Assembly (NCBI GenBank): GCA_033002965.1
Contig: JAURVB010010299.1
Coordinates: 1-64,000, forward strand
Source: Piper betle
Lineage: Eukaryota > Streptophyta > Magnoliopsida > Piperales > Piperaceae
Reading direction: 5' to 3'
DNA: 64,000 nt
Part shown: piece by piece, positions 1 through 10,256 of the stretch
How positions within the stretch are numbered: the first letter of the stretch is position 1
How the letters are laid out: every line of letters begins with the position of its first letter
The notes under the pieces: generated by a model
What the model was told of the DNA's origin: nothing
Database searches by the model: none
Seen by the model: the letters and a program-made list of their open reading frames with translations, nothing else
Translations under genes and position numbers: made by a program

Positions 1-987
1 ATAATGTCAATGCATTACACAATTTACGCACATAATACGACCCCGTGTCAGACTGAGTTAATTCTTTGACCCCGGTTGCACTCGGTGCATGGTGGTCGAA
101 TCTTGGCTCAGGCCGACCAAGGCTACCAATAAGGAAAATACAATGTTCTACCTATTATATGTACCTGACTTGTGATTTCGTCTGACTGTGACCCGTGAAC
201 CCTAATCTGAATGAGGGCATAAAATTATACATTAGTATAATTTTATTTTGCATGAACCTACATGCAACTTACATGACTAATATACTATCAATTTTAAATG
301 ATGTAATTAGTTCATGTTAATCTTCATTACTTATTAAATTTTCAGCAATTCTAATGATAATTAATTATTAATTATCCCCATCTAAATCCCCATTATCTAA
401 TTGATAATTTAATTATTAACATGTCCATTTACAAAACAACTAAGTAATCGACAAGAACCCCATGCATAAGACGCTGGAGATCTAGCAACTTGGCAGGGCA
501 CCTCCAAAAAACCTTTCATGCAAGAATCCTAATGGAAACAAATAAGATGAGGGATGAAATACTCACAAAGTAATGGGGAGGTCGCCTGGGACGGAGATGA
601 GGGATGAAATACTCCCTCCTCCTGGATATATATACACTTCAACCATTCCCTCCATTAAATTCTCATACCTCATCACCCATTGGTATTTCCTACGTTCAAC
701 GAGCCCCTTCATTAAATTCTCACACCCCATCATCCATTGGTATTTCATAGGTTCAACGAGCCCCTTCATTAAATTCTCATACCCTACCATCCATTGGTAT
801 TTCCTAGGTTCAACGAGCCCCTTCATGAAATTCTCACACCCCATCATCCATTCATGAATAGGTATTTTCTATGTGACCTTAAGTCGAACCATGACCGGTC
901 GACTTGATAACCAACCATATCGGTTCATCCATATTTATTTCATAATATTTAGGTTCGAGTCTTGTAATAAAAAACTTTGTTTTTACA
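1..987 (-). repeat. LTR copy a (partial, cut by window edge)
   Basis: Nearly identical to bases 2141-3126 of copy b. Its minus-strand 5' end is at 987 (TGTAAAAAC read leftward), directly after the purine tract of the adjoining internal segment. The rest of the LTR lies outside the window. It contains a TATA-like run on the minus strand near 627-636 and the 62-bp subrepeats. Confidence 0.85.
650..855. repeat. 62-bp subrepeats in LTR copy a (about 3.5 units)
   Basis: A unit containing TTCAACGAGCCCCTTCATTA followed by CACCCCATCATCCATTGG recurs every 62 bp. Because the array has few stops it creates ORFs of up to 94 codons on both strands; these are artefacts of the repeat. The same block occurs at 2790-2992 and 4930-5133. 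It lies just downstream of the LTR TATA-like run in transcription order, where it would fall in the 5' part of the transcript. Confidence 0.85.
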
Positions 988-1053
988 ATCTGCCCAACTT
1001 AGAAATATTTCATCCCCGAAATATTATAACAGCAAGATGATAAGCATGATTAA

Positions 1054-1251
1054 TTATATCTTTGGGATCTCAGGCTGCTCCTGTTGTTGCTTCAGGGGCA
1101 GACGACACTCATTTTGCAGGTGTCCCGTCCTTCCGCGATTGTAGCACCGACGGGGCTCATTGCATAACCCTGAATGCATCCATTTGCAATTTTTACATAG
1201 TCGACAAGGAATCTCCCGAAACTTTCTTTTGTGATTCCCTTCGACATTCCG
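1054..1251 (-). pseudogene. gag nucleocapsid remnant, internal segment 1
   Basis: Reading leftward from 1251, an open stretch of 65 codons ends at TAA 1054-1056. It carries a Cys-rich knuckle beginning CRLCKNC and a second, CYNRGRTGHLQNEC, which fits the retroviral C-X2-C-X4-H-X4-C knuckle except that the second Cys is Arg. A basic tract (HKRKFR) precedes the knuckles and a Gln/Pro-rich tail follows. Stops lie immediately upstream, so no capsid portion remains. Nucleocapsid binds element RNA in the gag particle; whether this peptide is translated is unknown. Confidence 0.7.
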
Positions 1252-1404
1252 TTATGTTCAAAAAAATTTTTTTTTCTTCATTGATTACTTAGGTTTGTTA
1301 GTGAGTCCACTAATTCACTAATGACATACCCCATTAGAGAAAGATAAATATTAGACTCTTCAACAAGGTACTTGAGTCATAAGATGTGAGCTTTTGGGAA
1401 ACCA

Positions 1405-1419
1405 GGCTCTGATACCACC
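1405..1419 (-). promoter_or_regulatory. Primer-binding site (initiator Met-tRNA), internal segment 1
   Basis: The minus strand reads GGTGGTATCAGAGCC directly after the LTR end ...GTCGTTACA. The TGGTATCAGAGC core is the usual plant LTR-retrotransposon PBS complementary to the 3' end of initiator Met-tRNA. Confidence 0.85.
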
Positions 1420-3126
1420 TGTAACGACCCGCCATTTTTCACAACATTGTGGGCCTAGCTAGCCAGGTGTTACTCACAATTAAGCAAATATGTCTAACAT
1501 TTTTATTTAAGAAAAAAATATATAAAGATCACACAGTCTTAGACCGTTTCCCAGTAGCTACACTTATTTCTCAAATAAATAATAAAAGGAGTCCTCATAT
1601 TTATTTTGCTCCATGCCCTGGTTGTGAATCACTTACTTTCGTATCTGTACACCTGCGGAGGTAATTCCGCATTAGTGATTACAACACTAAGTAGTACAAT
1701 AGATAAAACAAATCAAGTATATTCCACTATTTCCTTATATTTATTTTAGTATGCGGTGGAGCGATTCTGCTATACTCGAAAACAATGCGGAGGAGGTATC
1801 CGCTGAGATCCGCACACCCCGGCCGTAGCCCTTTTATGGGGAGGCTACCACTACCGTCTCCAGTGCCAGTGCCTCGCACACCCCGGCCGTAGCCTTTTCT
1901 AGGGAAGCTATCACAGCACTCAGGTGATTGCTATGCCCCGTTTGTGGGGAAGCTCTCACCACCGACTCTAGTGCCAGTGCCTCACACACGCCAGCCGTAG
2001 CCTTTTTATGGGGAGGCTATCACTGCTCTCAGGTGAATGCTACGCCCCGTTTCTGGGGAGCTTTCACTGCCAATTCTAGTGCCAATGCCTCACACACCCC
2101 GGCCGTAGCCTTTTTATGGGGCGGCTATCACTACTCCAAAATAATGTCAATGCATTACACAATTTACGCACATAATACGACCCCGTGTCAGACTGAGTTA
2201 ATTCTTTGACCCCGGTTGCACTCGGTGCATGGTGGTCGAATCTTGGCTCAGGCCGACCAAGGCTACCAATAAGGAAAATACAATGTTCTACCTATTATAT
2301 GTACCTGACTTGTGATTTCGTCTGACTGTGACCCGTGAACCCTAATCTGAATGAGGGCATAAAATTATACATTAGTATAATTTTATTTTGCATGAACCTA
2401 CATGCAACTTACATGACTAATATACTATCAATTTTAAATGATGTAATTAGTTCATGTTAATCTTCATTACTTATTAAATTTTCAGCAATTCTAATGATAA
2501 TTAATTATTAATTATCCCCATCTAAATCCCCATTATCTAATTGATAATTTAATTATTAACATGTCCATTTACAAAACAACTAAGTAATCGACAAGAACCC
2601 CATGCATAAGACGCTGGAGATCTAGCAACTTGGCAGGGCGCCTCCAACAAACCTTTCATGCAAGAATCCTAATGGAAACAAATAAGATGAGGGATGAAAT
2701 ACTCACACAGTAATGGAGAGGTCGCCTGGGACGGAGATGAGGGATGAAATACTCCCTCCTCCTGCATATATATACACTTCAACCATTCCCTCCATTAAAT
2801 TCTCATACCTCATCACCCATTGGTATTTCCTACGTTCAACGAGCCCCTTCATTAAATTCTCACACCCCATCATCCATTGGTATTTCATAGGTTCAACGAG
2901 CCCCTTCATTAAATTCTCATACCTACCATCCATTGGTATTTCCTAGGTTCAACGAGCCCCTTCATTAAATTCTCACACCCCATCATCCATTCATGAATAG
3001 GTATTTTCTAGGTGACCTTAAGTCGAACCATGACCGGTCGACTTGATAACCAACCATATCGGTTCATCCATATTTATTTCATAATATTTAGGTTCGTGTC
3101 TTGTAATAAAAATCATTGTTTTTACA
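1420..3126 (-). repeat. LTR copy b (complete, 1707 bp)
   Basis: Bounded on the plus strand by TGTAACGACCC at 1420 and TTTTTACA at 3126, so on the element strand it begins TGTAAAAAC and ends GTTACA. It contains 62-bp subrepeats (2790-2992), a TATATATA run near 2765-2773, an AT-rich middle, and CCGTAGCC modules (1812-2130). It is flanked by PBS (1405-1419) and PPT (3127-3139), which fixes both ends. Confidence 0.9.
1812..2140. repeat. CCGTAGCC-module subrepeats within LTR copy b
   Basis: Modules containing ACACCCCGGCCGTAGCC start near 1812, 1876, 1985 and 2092 (spacings about 64, 109 and 107), each followed by a TATGGGG-GGCTATCAC block. The same array is in LTR copy c (3951-4279). It underlies the spurious ORFs 1928-2209 and 3864-4127. 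Confidence 0.75.
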
Positions 3127-3192
3127 ATCTCCCCAACTTAGAAATATTTCATCCCCGAAATATTATAACAGCAAGATGATAAGCATGATTAA

Positions 3193-3390
3193 TTATATCT
3201 TTGGGATCTCAGGCTGCTCCTGTTGTTGCTTCAGGGGCAGACGACACTCATTTTGCAGGTGTCCCGTCCTTCCGCGATTGTAGCACTGACGGGGCTCATT
3301 GCATAACCCTGAATGCATCTTGTTGCAATTTTTACATAGTCGACAAGGAATCTCCCGAAACTTTCTTTTGTGATTCCCTTCGACATTCCG
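3193..3390 (-). pseudogene. gag nucleocapsid remnant, internal segment 2
   Basis: A 65-codon minus-strand open stretch ending at TAA 3193-3195. It contains CRLCKNCNKMHSGLC and CYNRGRTGHLQNEC. The Cys-to-Arg change in the second knuckle is the same as in segment 1, so it predates the tandem duplication. Compared with segment 1, the residues after CKNC read NKM rather than KWM. No start codon or capsid region is visible upstream. Confidence 0.7.
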
Positions 3391-3541
3391 TTATGTTCAA
3401 AAAATTTTTTTTCTTCATTGATTACTTAGGTTTGTTAGTGAGTCCACTAATTCACTAATGACATACCCCATTAGAGAAAGATAAATATTGGACTCTTCAA
3501 CAAGGTACTTGAGTCATAAGATGTGAGCTTTTGGGAAACAT

Positions 3542-3556
3542 GGCTCTGATACCACC
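3542..3556 (-). promoter_or_regulatory. Primer-binding site, internal segment 2
   Basis: The minus strand reads GGTGGTATCAGAGCC immediately after the LTR end, identical to the PBS of segment 1. Confidence 0.85.
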
Positions 3557-5266
3557 TGTAACGACCCGCCATTTTTCACAACATTGTGGGCCTAGCTAGC
3601 CAGGTGTTACTCACAATTAAGCAAATATGTCTAACATTTTTATTTAACAAAAATATATATAAAGATCACACAGTCTTAGACCGTTTCCCAGTAGCCACAC
3701 TTATTTCTCAAATAAATAATAAAAGGAGTCCTCATATTTATTTTGCTCCATGCCCTGGTTGTCAATCACTTACTTTCGTATCTGTACACCTGCGGAGGTA
3801 ATTCCGCATTAGTGATTACAACACTAAGTAGTACAATAGATAAAACAAATCAAGTATATTCCACTATTTCCTTATATTTATTTTAATATGCGGTGGAGCG
3901 ATTCTGCTATACTCCAAAACAATGCGGAGGAGGTATCCGCTGAGATCCGCACACCCCGGCCGTAGCCCTTTTGTGGGGAGGCTACCACTACCGTCTCCAG
4001 TGCCAGTGCCTCGCACACCCCGGCCGTAGCCTTTTTGTAGGGAAGCTATCACAGCACTCAGGTGATTGCTATGCCCCGTTTGTGGGGAAGCTCTCACCAC
4101 CGACTCTAGTGCCAGTGCCTCACACACGCCAGCCGTAGCCTTTTTATGGGGAGGCTATCACTGCTCTCAGGTGAATGCTACGCCCCGTTTCTGGGGAAGC
4201 TTTCACTGCCAATTCTAGTGCCAATGCCTCACACACCCCGGCCGTAGCCTTTTTATGGGGCGGCTATCACTACTCCAAAATAATGTCAATGCATTACACA
4301 ATTTACGCACATAATACGACCCCGTGTCAGACTGAGTTAATTCTTTGACCCCGGTTGCACTCGGTGCATGGTGGTCGAATCTTGGCTCAGGCCGACCAAG
4401 GCTACCAACAAGGAAAATACAATGTTCTACCTATTATATGTACCTGACTTGTGATTTCGTCTGACTGTGACCCGTGAACCCTAATCTGAATGAGGGCATA
4501 AAATTATACATTAGTATAATTTTATTTTGCATGAACCTACATGCAACTTACATGACTAATATACTATCAATTTTAAATGATGTAATTAGTTCATGTTAAT
4601 CTTCATTGCTTATTAAATTTTCAGCAATTCTAATGATAATTAATTATTAATTATCCCCATCTAAATCCCCATTATCTAATTGATAATTTAATTATTAACA
4701 TGTCCATTTACAAAACAACTAAGTAATCGACAAGAACCCCATGCATAAGACGTTGGAGATCTAGCAACTTGGCAGGGCGCCTCCAACAAACCTTGCATGC
4801 AAGAATCCTAATGGAAACAAATAAGATGAGGGATGAAATACTCACACAGTAATGGAGAGGTCGCCTGGGACGGAGATGAGGGATGAAATACTCCCTCCTC
4901 CTGCATATATATACACTTCAACCATTCCCTCCATTAAATTCTCATACCCCATCATCCATTGGTATTTCCTACGTTCAACGAGCCCCTTCATTAAATTCTC
5001 ACACCCCATCATCCATTGGTATTTCATAGGTTCAACGAGCCCCTTCATTAAATTCTCATACCCTATCATCCATTGGTATTTCCTAGGTTCAACGAGCCCC
5101 TTCATTAAATTCTCACACCCCATCATCCATTCATGAATAGGTATTTTTTAGGTGACCTTAAGTCGAACCATGACCGGTCGACTTGATAACCAACCATATC
5201 GGTTCATCCATATTTATTTCATAATATTTAGGTTCGAGTCTTGTAATAAAAATCATGGTTTTTACA
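3557..5266 (-). repeat. LTR copy c (complete, 1710 bp)
   Basis: Starts TGTAACGACCC at 3557 and ends TTTTTACA at 5266 on the plus strand, so it is the 5'-most... outermost LTR on this side in plus coordinates and abuts unrelated LTR sequence of the chromodomain family at 5267. It carries the same 62-bp (4930-5133) and CCGTAGCC (3951-4279) subrepeats as copy b, with only scattered base changes. Confidence 0.9.
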
Positions 5267-6611
5267 GTTTTGGCCAAAGTTAGTTGCGGATAAGGTATAT
5301 CGGATCTTTGGAAAGATTACTGTATTCTATCCATATGCACGAGTAAGGATTCCAGCAATAACTTGGACGGCAGAGATGAGGATCGTGGAGAATTGGACGT
5401 GTGATCTACCGAGAGAATATCTTCAGGGCTTGGAGATAACTACACGGGTGTAGACTACAAAGAGGACGGATTCTTGGAGAAAACAAATCAATCAAGCAAT
5501 CAAAGAATTGTGCATTGAGCGATGGACTCTTTGAGAGAATACATTGGGTGAATTGTGGTGAAGCGCTACGTGGTGAAGTGCTTCCTGTGATCTAGTAAGG
5601 GAGACGGTGAAGTTGCTGCAGCCTAGTCTTCGTATATAGAGTTGGAACTTCACGGTGTAGGGGTGCCTTCGTCGACTAGGGATCCAGGTGCACAATTCTA
5701 CGTTCTACACAACCGAGTGCTTTTCAGGCTGAGTGAATTGCATGTAACAAGTCTATGCAAGGGAATGACTTGAGGGTTGTGGTGAGGATTATTTGTGAGT
5801 GGGGTTTCCTTTAATTCTCACAGACTTCCTATCGGGAAAGAGGGCCAACGTCATTGGGGTTTGCATGTCCGCGACAAATAGGTAGTCGGGGAGAGATTAC
5901 TTGTAATCCTTTGTTTGAGTTGCAATAAAGGTTGGAACAGGGGTTTCGTAATACTATTGTGTTGACAATTGGGTTTGGTGCCGGGGCAGGTTCTGTCGGA
6001 TTCCAGAACTAGTCCATACCGTGTACTGGGTGCGCGTGTGATCGGTATTGTGATCAATAGATTGTTGTACTGTGCCGGTAGCCGATAGGATTGCTGCGTG
6101 TGTGCATTGTGCTAGTTGGGTGTAGTGGCAAGTCGGTGGTTGTTTATGTGAATTTGCTGTTTAGAGGCCACGTAGGAAACACGTTTCTGGTTGCGTACTT
6201 GTGGAGGGCTGGTATTTCCAGGGGAAAATATGCCTCACGTGGTGTATTTTAGGGCTAAAAATTGTACCCTAGAGGAACCCCGTGACAGCTATATTTACTG
6301 CGTGTTGATTGGTCGTGAATTATTTACCGGTAGTCGATCATCAACTACCTAGCGCTAGGCAGTTGAGTGCCGGTAATTGTGATCGGTGTTGCGCTGTGAT
6401 TATAGGAATGAGTGGGATACCTCATGTCGCTATTCTGAGCAGTATCTGTATGTTGCTATTTGCAGCAGCATGGTCTAGACGCAAGGGGTTGCTTCATGCC
6501 GCTGTTTGTAGCGGTGTTTATGTTGCATGTTGATTGATAGGCTGGTATTTCAGGGACTAGAATATGCCATGCGGTGTGTGTTTGGGCCAAATAATTTTGC
6601 TCCATATTTCA
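5267..6611 (+). repeat. Chromodomain-family LTR fragment, plus orientation
   Basis: The second half matches the 3' half of the LTR at 22308-24147: shared landmarks are the GGGGTTTGCATGTCC block (5858), the ATATTTACTGCGTGTTGATTGG block (near 6291) and the TATGCCATGCGGTGTG tail (6562). It ends where the sequence switches to the opposite orientation near 6612. ORFs in it are not conserved and are ignored. Confidence 0.65.
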
Positions 6612-6846
6612 TGTTGTTCCCATGCTGATGAGGTTTCTCTCCAGTCGACAGTAAAAACATAAACTTTGCACTAGAACAATTCCAGCATTCTTCTTTTTTC
6701 TTGTAGTCGGCCTTCTCCTTACATAGAGAAGCCTCACGAGTAAACCCTAAACTCCGGATAAACCAATCTTGCTCCTAATCGTTTTTCCAAAAGGTTGTCC
6801 CAAGATTTGTCCATGTCATTGTGTTTATAGCCACAATTCTGGTTGG
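6612..6846 (-). repeat. Chromodomain-family LTR fragment, minus orientation
   Basis: Starts TTGTTCCCATGCTGATGAGG, matching 18916 in the minus-oriented LTR of element E and the reverse complement of about 23335-23358 in element F. It then runs through the GAGAAGCC, AGGTTGTCCCAAGAT and ACAATTCTGGTTGG landmarks and stops at about 6846. Confidence 0.65.
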
Positions 6847-7546
6847 GCAGAGGCAAACGAGCGTGGGCGTGACTGGTGGCGAGCGCTGCATGCAGGGTCT
6901 GGTGCATGAGCGATGCTGACACAAATACCAGCATTCAGACAAGGCAGCGGGCTAGGCGGTTCGGCATGGACCTTGTTGCGGTATTTGGTGCGCACGCAGC
7001 GGCTAGGGCCACGAGAGGTTGATCGGGAGTTGGCTCAGGGTCAAACCAGCAGGGTTCGACCATGTAGCCAGCATGCTTATCTGAATTGGTTGATTCCAGG
7101 AATTGCAGAGAGTTGTGGATAAGATCTTGTGAATATTTGATCTTCTCCACGAGCCAATGAGAGATTGGTGGTGACTCATTGGAGATAGGTTCGACACAAG
7201 CCTTGGAGATAAGAGGTATATAGATAAACACGGACAAATCTGGACGTTATGTTGGACTAGGGAAGATCTCTGGCGGATATGGAGAATATTCGGTTGCAAC
7301 TAACACATCTAGGCATGTATTTGATGGAGACGGCTTCAGAAAATACAGGGGAGGAAGAAAAGAAGAAAATTGAGAGAACAATTGCGAGGACCAGGACAAC
7401 GTGCATTCTTTGTGGAGGAGAATACCCTAATCGAGCAAGGAGATCACTGGGTGTTGCTGCAGCCTACTCGTGGAGTTCGAGTGGGGACATCTAGTGGACG
7501 GCTGCTGATTGCTGTGGTCGTACGTTTGCCTTTAGGGTTGTTACAA
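6847..7546 (+). repeat. Chromodomain-family LTR fragment, plus orientation
   Basis: This stretch is the approximate reverse complement of 13040-13750 (LTR of element A). Matching blocks include GGGTTCGACCATGTAGCC (7047), the GATCTTGTGAATATTTGATC block (7122) and GGCTGCTGATTGCTGTGGTC (7500). Orientation switches again near 7547, where TTGTTACAAGACCAGAC has the same orientation as at 13031. The 198-codon ORF 7370-7966 crosses this switch and is not a gene. Confidence 0.6.
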
Positions 7547-7773
7547 GACCAGACTTCTCTGCACCACTCGATCACGCTTGATTGCGCTCGACCACAGGTC
7601 TCGGCATTGCTCGACCCATATCACGCACCTACTTGGTACTCACATAGGCACGCTCGGTCATGGTCACGACCTCACTCCACCCATGCTCGGCACTGCTCGT
7701 CCACAGCTGCTGGTCAAGCAACTGCCCCGAACCATCTTGAGGTTTCCTTGGCACCATGTAGTGCTATGCTTGG
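7547..7773 (-). repeat. 3' LTR remnant of element A (minus)
   Basis: Lies directly downstream (minus sense) of the integrase C-terminal frame of element A. The block GGAAACCTCAAGATGG (reverse complement near 7735-7750) is shared with the LTR of element F (22484-22498, AAACCTCAAGATGGC). The chromodomain and PPT expected between integrase and LTR are missing, so the junction at about 7773 is a deletion. Confidence 0.6.
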
Positions 7774-7833
7774 TACTTTGTTCCCCACACAGAATGACAA
7801 CGACCTCCTCCTGCGATCTGCATACCTCTTCAT

Positions 7834-8888
7834 TCAGTGCGTAGCCTTGGCCAAAGAATCCACGACATCCTCATATAGGTCCTGCCTATCTCGTCCAAAC
7901 CTAAATGCAGCTGGACACTTCACTCCACGTCCCTGTAGAGCAACCTCCTGTGGTGTCAAAGGTTGATGGCTTGTTGCTAGCTCAAATGGACTTAGCCCAG
8001 TTGCTGATGAACGGTGCAGGTTGTAACTAAACTGCGCCGCATCAAGAAGCTCCAACCAGTTCTGCTGGCTGGCTGGACGAAGTGCCTAAGGTACTCTTCT
8101 AGCAAGGCATTCGTCCTCTCAGTCTGCCCATCAGACTGAGGGTGATTGGCAGTAGAAAAGTTCAGCTTGCTCCCCAGCAGCCCGAACAAAGTCATCCAGA
8201 ACCTCCCTGTGAACCGGGCATCTCAATCACTCACAATATCCGCCGACATCCCAAAATGCTTCACCACGTTCCTAAAGAAGAAATCTGCAGCTATCTCGGC
8301 TGAACATGCATGTGGAGCAGCTGCAAAAACGGTGTATTTGGAGAACCGATCCACTACCACCAAAACTGAAGACATTCCCTTAACCCATGGGAATCCCGAC
8401 ACGAAGTCAAGTGAGACTGAACTCCATGGTCTTGTTGGAGTAGGTAGAGGTTGCAGCAAGCCAGCCTCCAATCTTCTCTCCATCTTGTCCTACTGGCACA
8501 CTAGATAAGATTTCACGAAAGCCTCTATATCAGCCTCCATTCTCGGCCAATAATACACTCGAGACATGAGTGCATACATCCGGTCCCTACCAGGATGTCC
8601 TACCCACTGGGTGTCGTACGACTCCTCCATCAGCTTCCTCCGTAGCCTCCCAGTAGGAATGTAAAGATGTCCCCCACTGGCATAGACTACCCCATCATCC
8701 AACCAGTACTTACGAACTAGTCCCTCACTGATCCTGTCAACCAACTTCCGGTAATCAAGGTCCCCCTTAGCCAAGTCCCGAACTTGCCCTAGCAGCTCTA
8801 TTTGAATCTCGGTTAGGGCTGCCACCATCTCCAGGTTCTTCCTGCTCAATGCATCAGCTACCTGATTAGATTTACCTGGTTGGTGCAA
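7834..8888 (-). pseudogene. Element A integrase (broken)
   Basis: Four adjoining minus-strand pieces (8490-8888, 8223-8483, 7992-8195, 7834-8055) cover the end of RNase H, the zinc-binding domain, the catalytic core and the C-terminal part. Visible motifs are ADALSRKN, the DTQWVGHPG region, SLDFVSGFP, DIVSD, NHPQSDGQTERTNALLEEY and TGLSPFELATSHQP. The D-D-E acidic residues are recognisable. Defects: the first His and first Cys of the HHCC zinc site are Tyr (SYDTQW, SYLVC), a stop follows CQ, another follows DIVSD, and there is a frameshift near the DNA-binding part (TASRTGWS). Integrase inserts element cDNA; this copy cannot encode a complete one. Confidence 0.85.
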
Positions 8889-9322
8889 CCACCAAAGTCA
8901 TAATCTGCAAGAAACTCCTGCCACCTAGCTTCTCTTGGCGACAACTTCTTCTGGGTCTTGAAGAAGGTGTTGGTAACGTTGTATGTTATAACCACAAACT
9001 TGGACCCCAACAAGTACACACGCCATACTCTGAGATAGTGAACCACAGCTAACATTTCCTTCTCATGAGCTAAATACCTCATCTCAGCCTCTTTCAATTT
9101 CCAGCTCTCAAAAGCTATTGTATGTCTGTCCTGCTGTAACACACCTCCCACGGCTCTATCTAAAACATCAATAACTACTTCAAATGGCTGACTGAAATCC
9201 GGCAATTTCAGTATTGGTTCTGATGAACTGGTAGCTTTCAGCTCGTCAAAAGCCGCCTGACATGGCTCCGACCACGCCCACGACTGAGTCTTTTTTAGCA
9301 AATCAGTCAATGGTGACACCAC
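8858..9322 (-). pseudogene. Element A RNase H and RT connection
   Basis: Minus-strand frame of 154 codons. It starts at the thumb/connection ([13 protein letters not shown]), passes through [20 protein letters not shown] and AFESWKLKEAEMRYLAHEKE, typical of Ty3/gypsy RNase H, and runs to LSPREARWQEF. An in-frame stop separates it from the RT frame at 9323 and a frameshift near 8890 separates it from ADALSRKN. Confidence 0.85.
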
Positions 9323-9805
9323 TCAACTGTATCCCTGATTGAACTTCCTGTAGTAATTGGCTAACCCTAGGAAGCTCCTCAGCTCAGTCACCTTGGTTGG
9401 CTCCGGCCACTGCTTAATTGCCTGAACCTTCGATTCCTCCATTCGCACCTCTCTATTTCCAATTCGGTGGCCTAGGAAGCTGATCTCCCTCAGGCCAAAC
9501 TCACATTTCTCCTGTTTTATAAACAACTCATGCTTCCTCAATCGATCTAGGACCTGCTTCAAATGACCCCAGCGGTCCTCCTTGGACTCACTGTACACAA
9601 CTATATCATCCAAGTAAACAACCACGAACCTGTCAATAAAACCCCTGAACACATCGTTCATCAAGTTACAAAATGTCGCTGGTGCATTGGTCAGCCCAAA
9701 TGGCATCACGAGAAACTCATAGGATCTATATCTCGTGACCATAGTTGTCTTCGAAACGTCCTCCGGCGCAATCCGGACCTGCCAATATCCCGTCCTCAAG
9801 TCCAA
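9323..9805 (-). pseudogene. Element A reverse transcriptase core
   Basis: 160 codons on the minus strand, from [17 protein letters not shown] through [20 protein letters not shown], the intact catalytic box [12 protein letters not shown], and FLGHRI to [20 protein letters not shown], then a stop. This copy keeps the metal-binding YLDD that copies D and J have lost. A frameshift immediately upstream (SKVKYLLSW instead of the expected IFTKLDL context) detaches it from the N-terminal RT part at 9806-10230. Confidence 0.9.
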
Positions 9806-10256
9806 CTTAGTAAATATTTGACCTTACTAAGCCGGTCAAATAGATCTGCAATTAGGGGAACTGGGTACTTGTTCTTCACTGTAACCTTGTTCAGCCCCTC
9901 GTAATCAACACATAGCCTCATCTAACCATCTAACTTTTCGTGGAACAGAACCGGTGCTCTGTATGGTGTAGTCAATGGCTGTATCTTACCCGATTCAAGC
10001 AGCTCACCCAGCTGGATGTTCAATTTAGTGAGTTCCTTAGGCGACATACAGTATGGCACCTAGCTGGTGCCCTAGCTCTCGGCAACTCAGGCTCGATCCG
10101 GTGTTCGATCCCCCTCATGGGAGGCAACCCCTTTGGCAACTCGGTAGGCATAACATCAACATACTTCGTCAGTAATCCTGCCATAAACTCTGGCACCGCC
10201 ACCACACGACCCGGCTGAACCTCTACCATAATTGCAAGATAAGTTGAGCACCTCTC
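9806..10256 (-). pseudogene. Element A N-terminal RT region (frameshifted)
   Basis: Minus-strand pieces encode [42 protein letters not shown] and, after frame changes, [13 protein letters not shown]. These match the uninterrupted version in element B (16075-16560). At least two indels and a stop in place of a codon before MRLCVDY prevent a continuous frame. Confidence 0.75.

Larger units (their letters stand above)
988..1419 (-). mobile_element. Internal segment 1 of the tandem array
   Basis: Minus strand: PBS at 1405-1419, then about 150 bases without a frame, then a nucleocapsid remnant (1054-1251), then a TTTCGGGGATGAAATATTTC box and a purine tract up to 988. The box resembles the sequence preceding the PPT in many Ty3/gypsy elements. 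At 432 bp this is far shorter than any autonomous internal region. Confidence 0.85.
3127..3556 (-). mobile_element. Internal segment 2 of the tandem array
   Basis: A 430-bp near-copy of the first internal segment. On the minus strand it holds PBS at 3542-3556, the nucleocapsid remnant 3193-3390, and the purine tract AAGTTGGGGAGAT ending at 3127 next to the LTR start. Confidence 0.85.
1..5266 (-). mobile_element. Tandem multi-LTR non-autonomous retrotransposon array (LTR-int-LTR-int-LTR)
   Basis: A period of about 2.14 kb is visible directly: the bases at 1 recur at 2141 and 4280. Each period is a ~1.7 kb LTR plus a ~430 bp internal segment. On the minus strand each internal begins with a primer-binding site matching plant initiator Met-tRNA (GGTATCAGAGCC) and ends with a purine tract (AAGTTGGGGAGAT) just before the next LTR, which starts TGTAAAAAC and ends GGGTCGTTACA. 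The left LTR is cut by the window edge, so the outer target-site duplication cannot be tested. The likely origin is unequal recombination between LTRs of a small element. No protease, RT or integrase is present, so mobility would depend on another element. Confidence 0.9.

Noticed and set aside
573..857. 94-codon ORFs on both strands in the first LTR (also 2703-2946, 4842-5136)
   Set aside because: They are readings of the 62-bp subrepeats, and the frame breaks when a unit loses a base (second copy).
5267..5271. Target-site duplication for the region-1 array
   Set aside because: The left flank is outside the window, so the right flank GTTTT cannot be compared.
7370..7966. 198-codon plus-strand ORF
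   Set aside because: It crosses an LTR inversion and continues antisense to the integrase of element A. No protein similarity.
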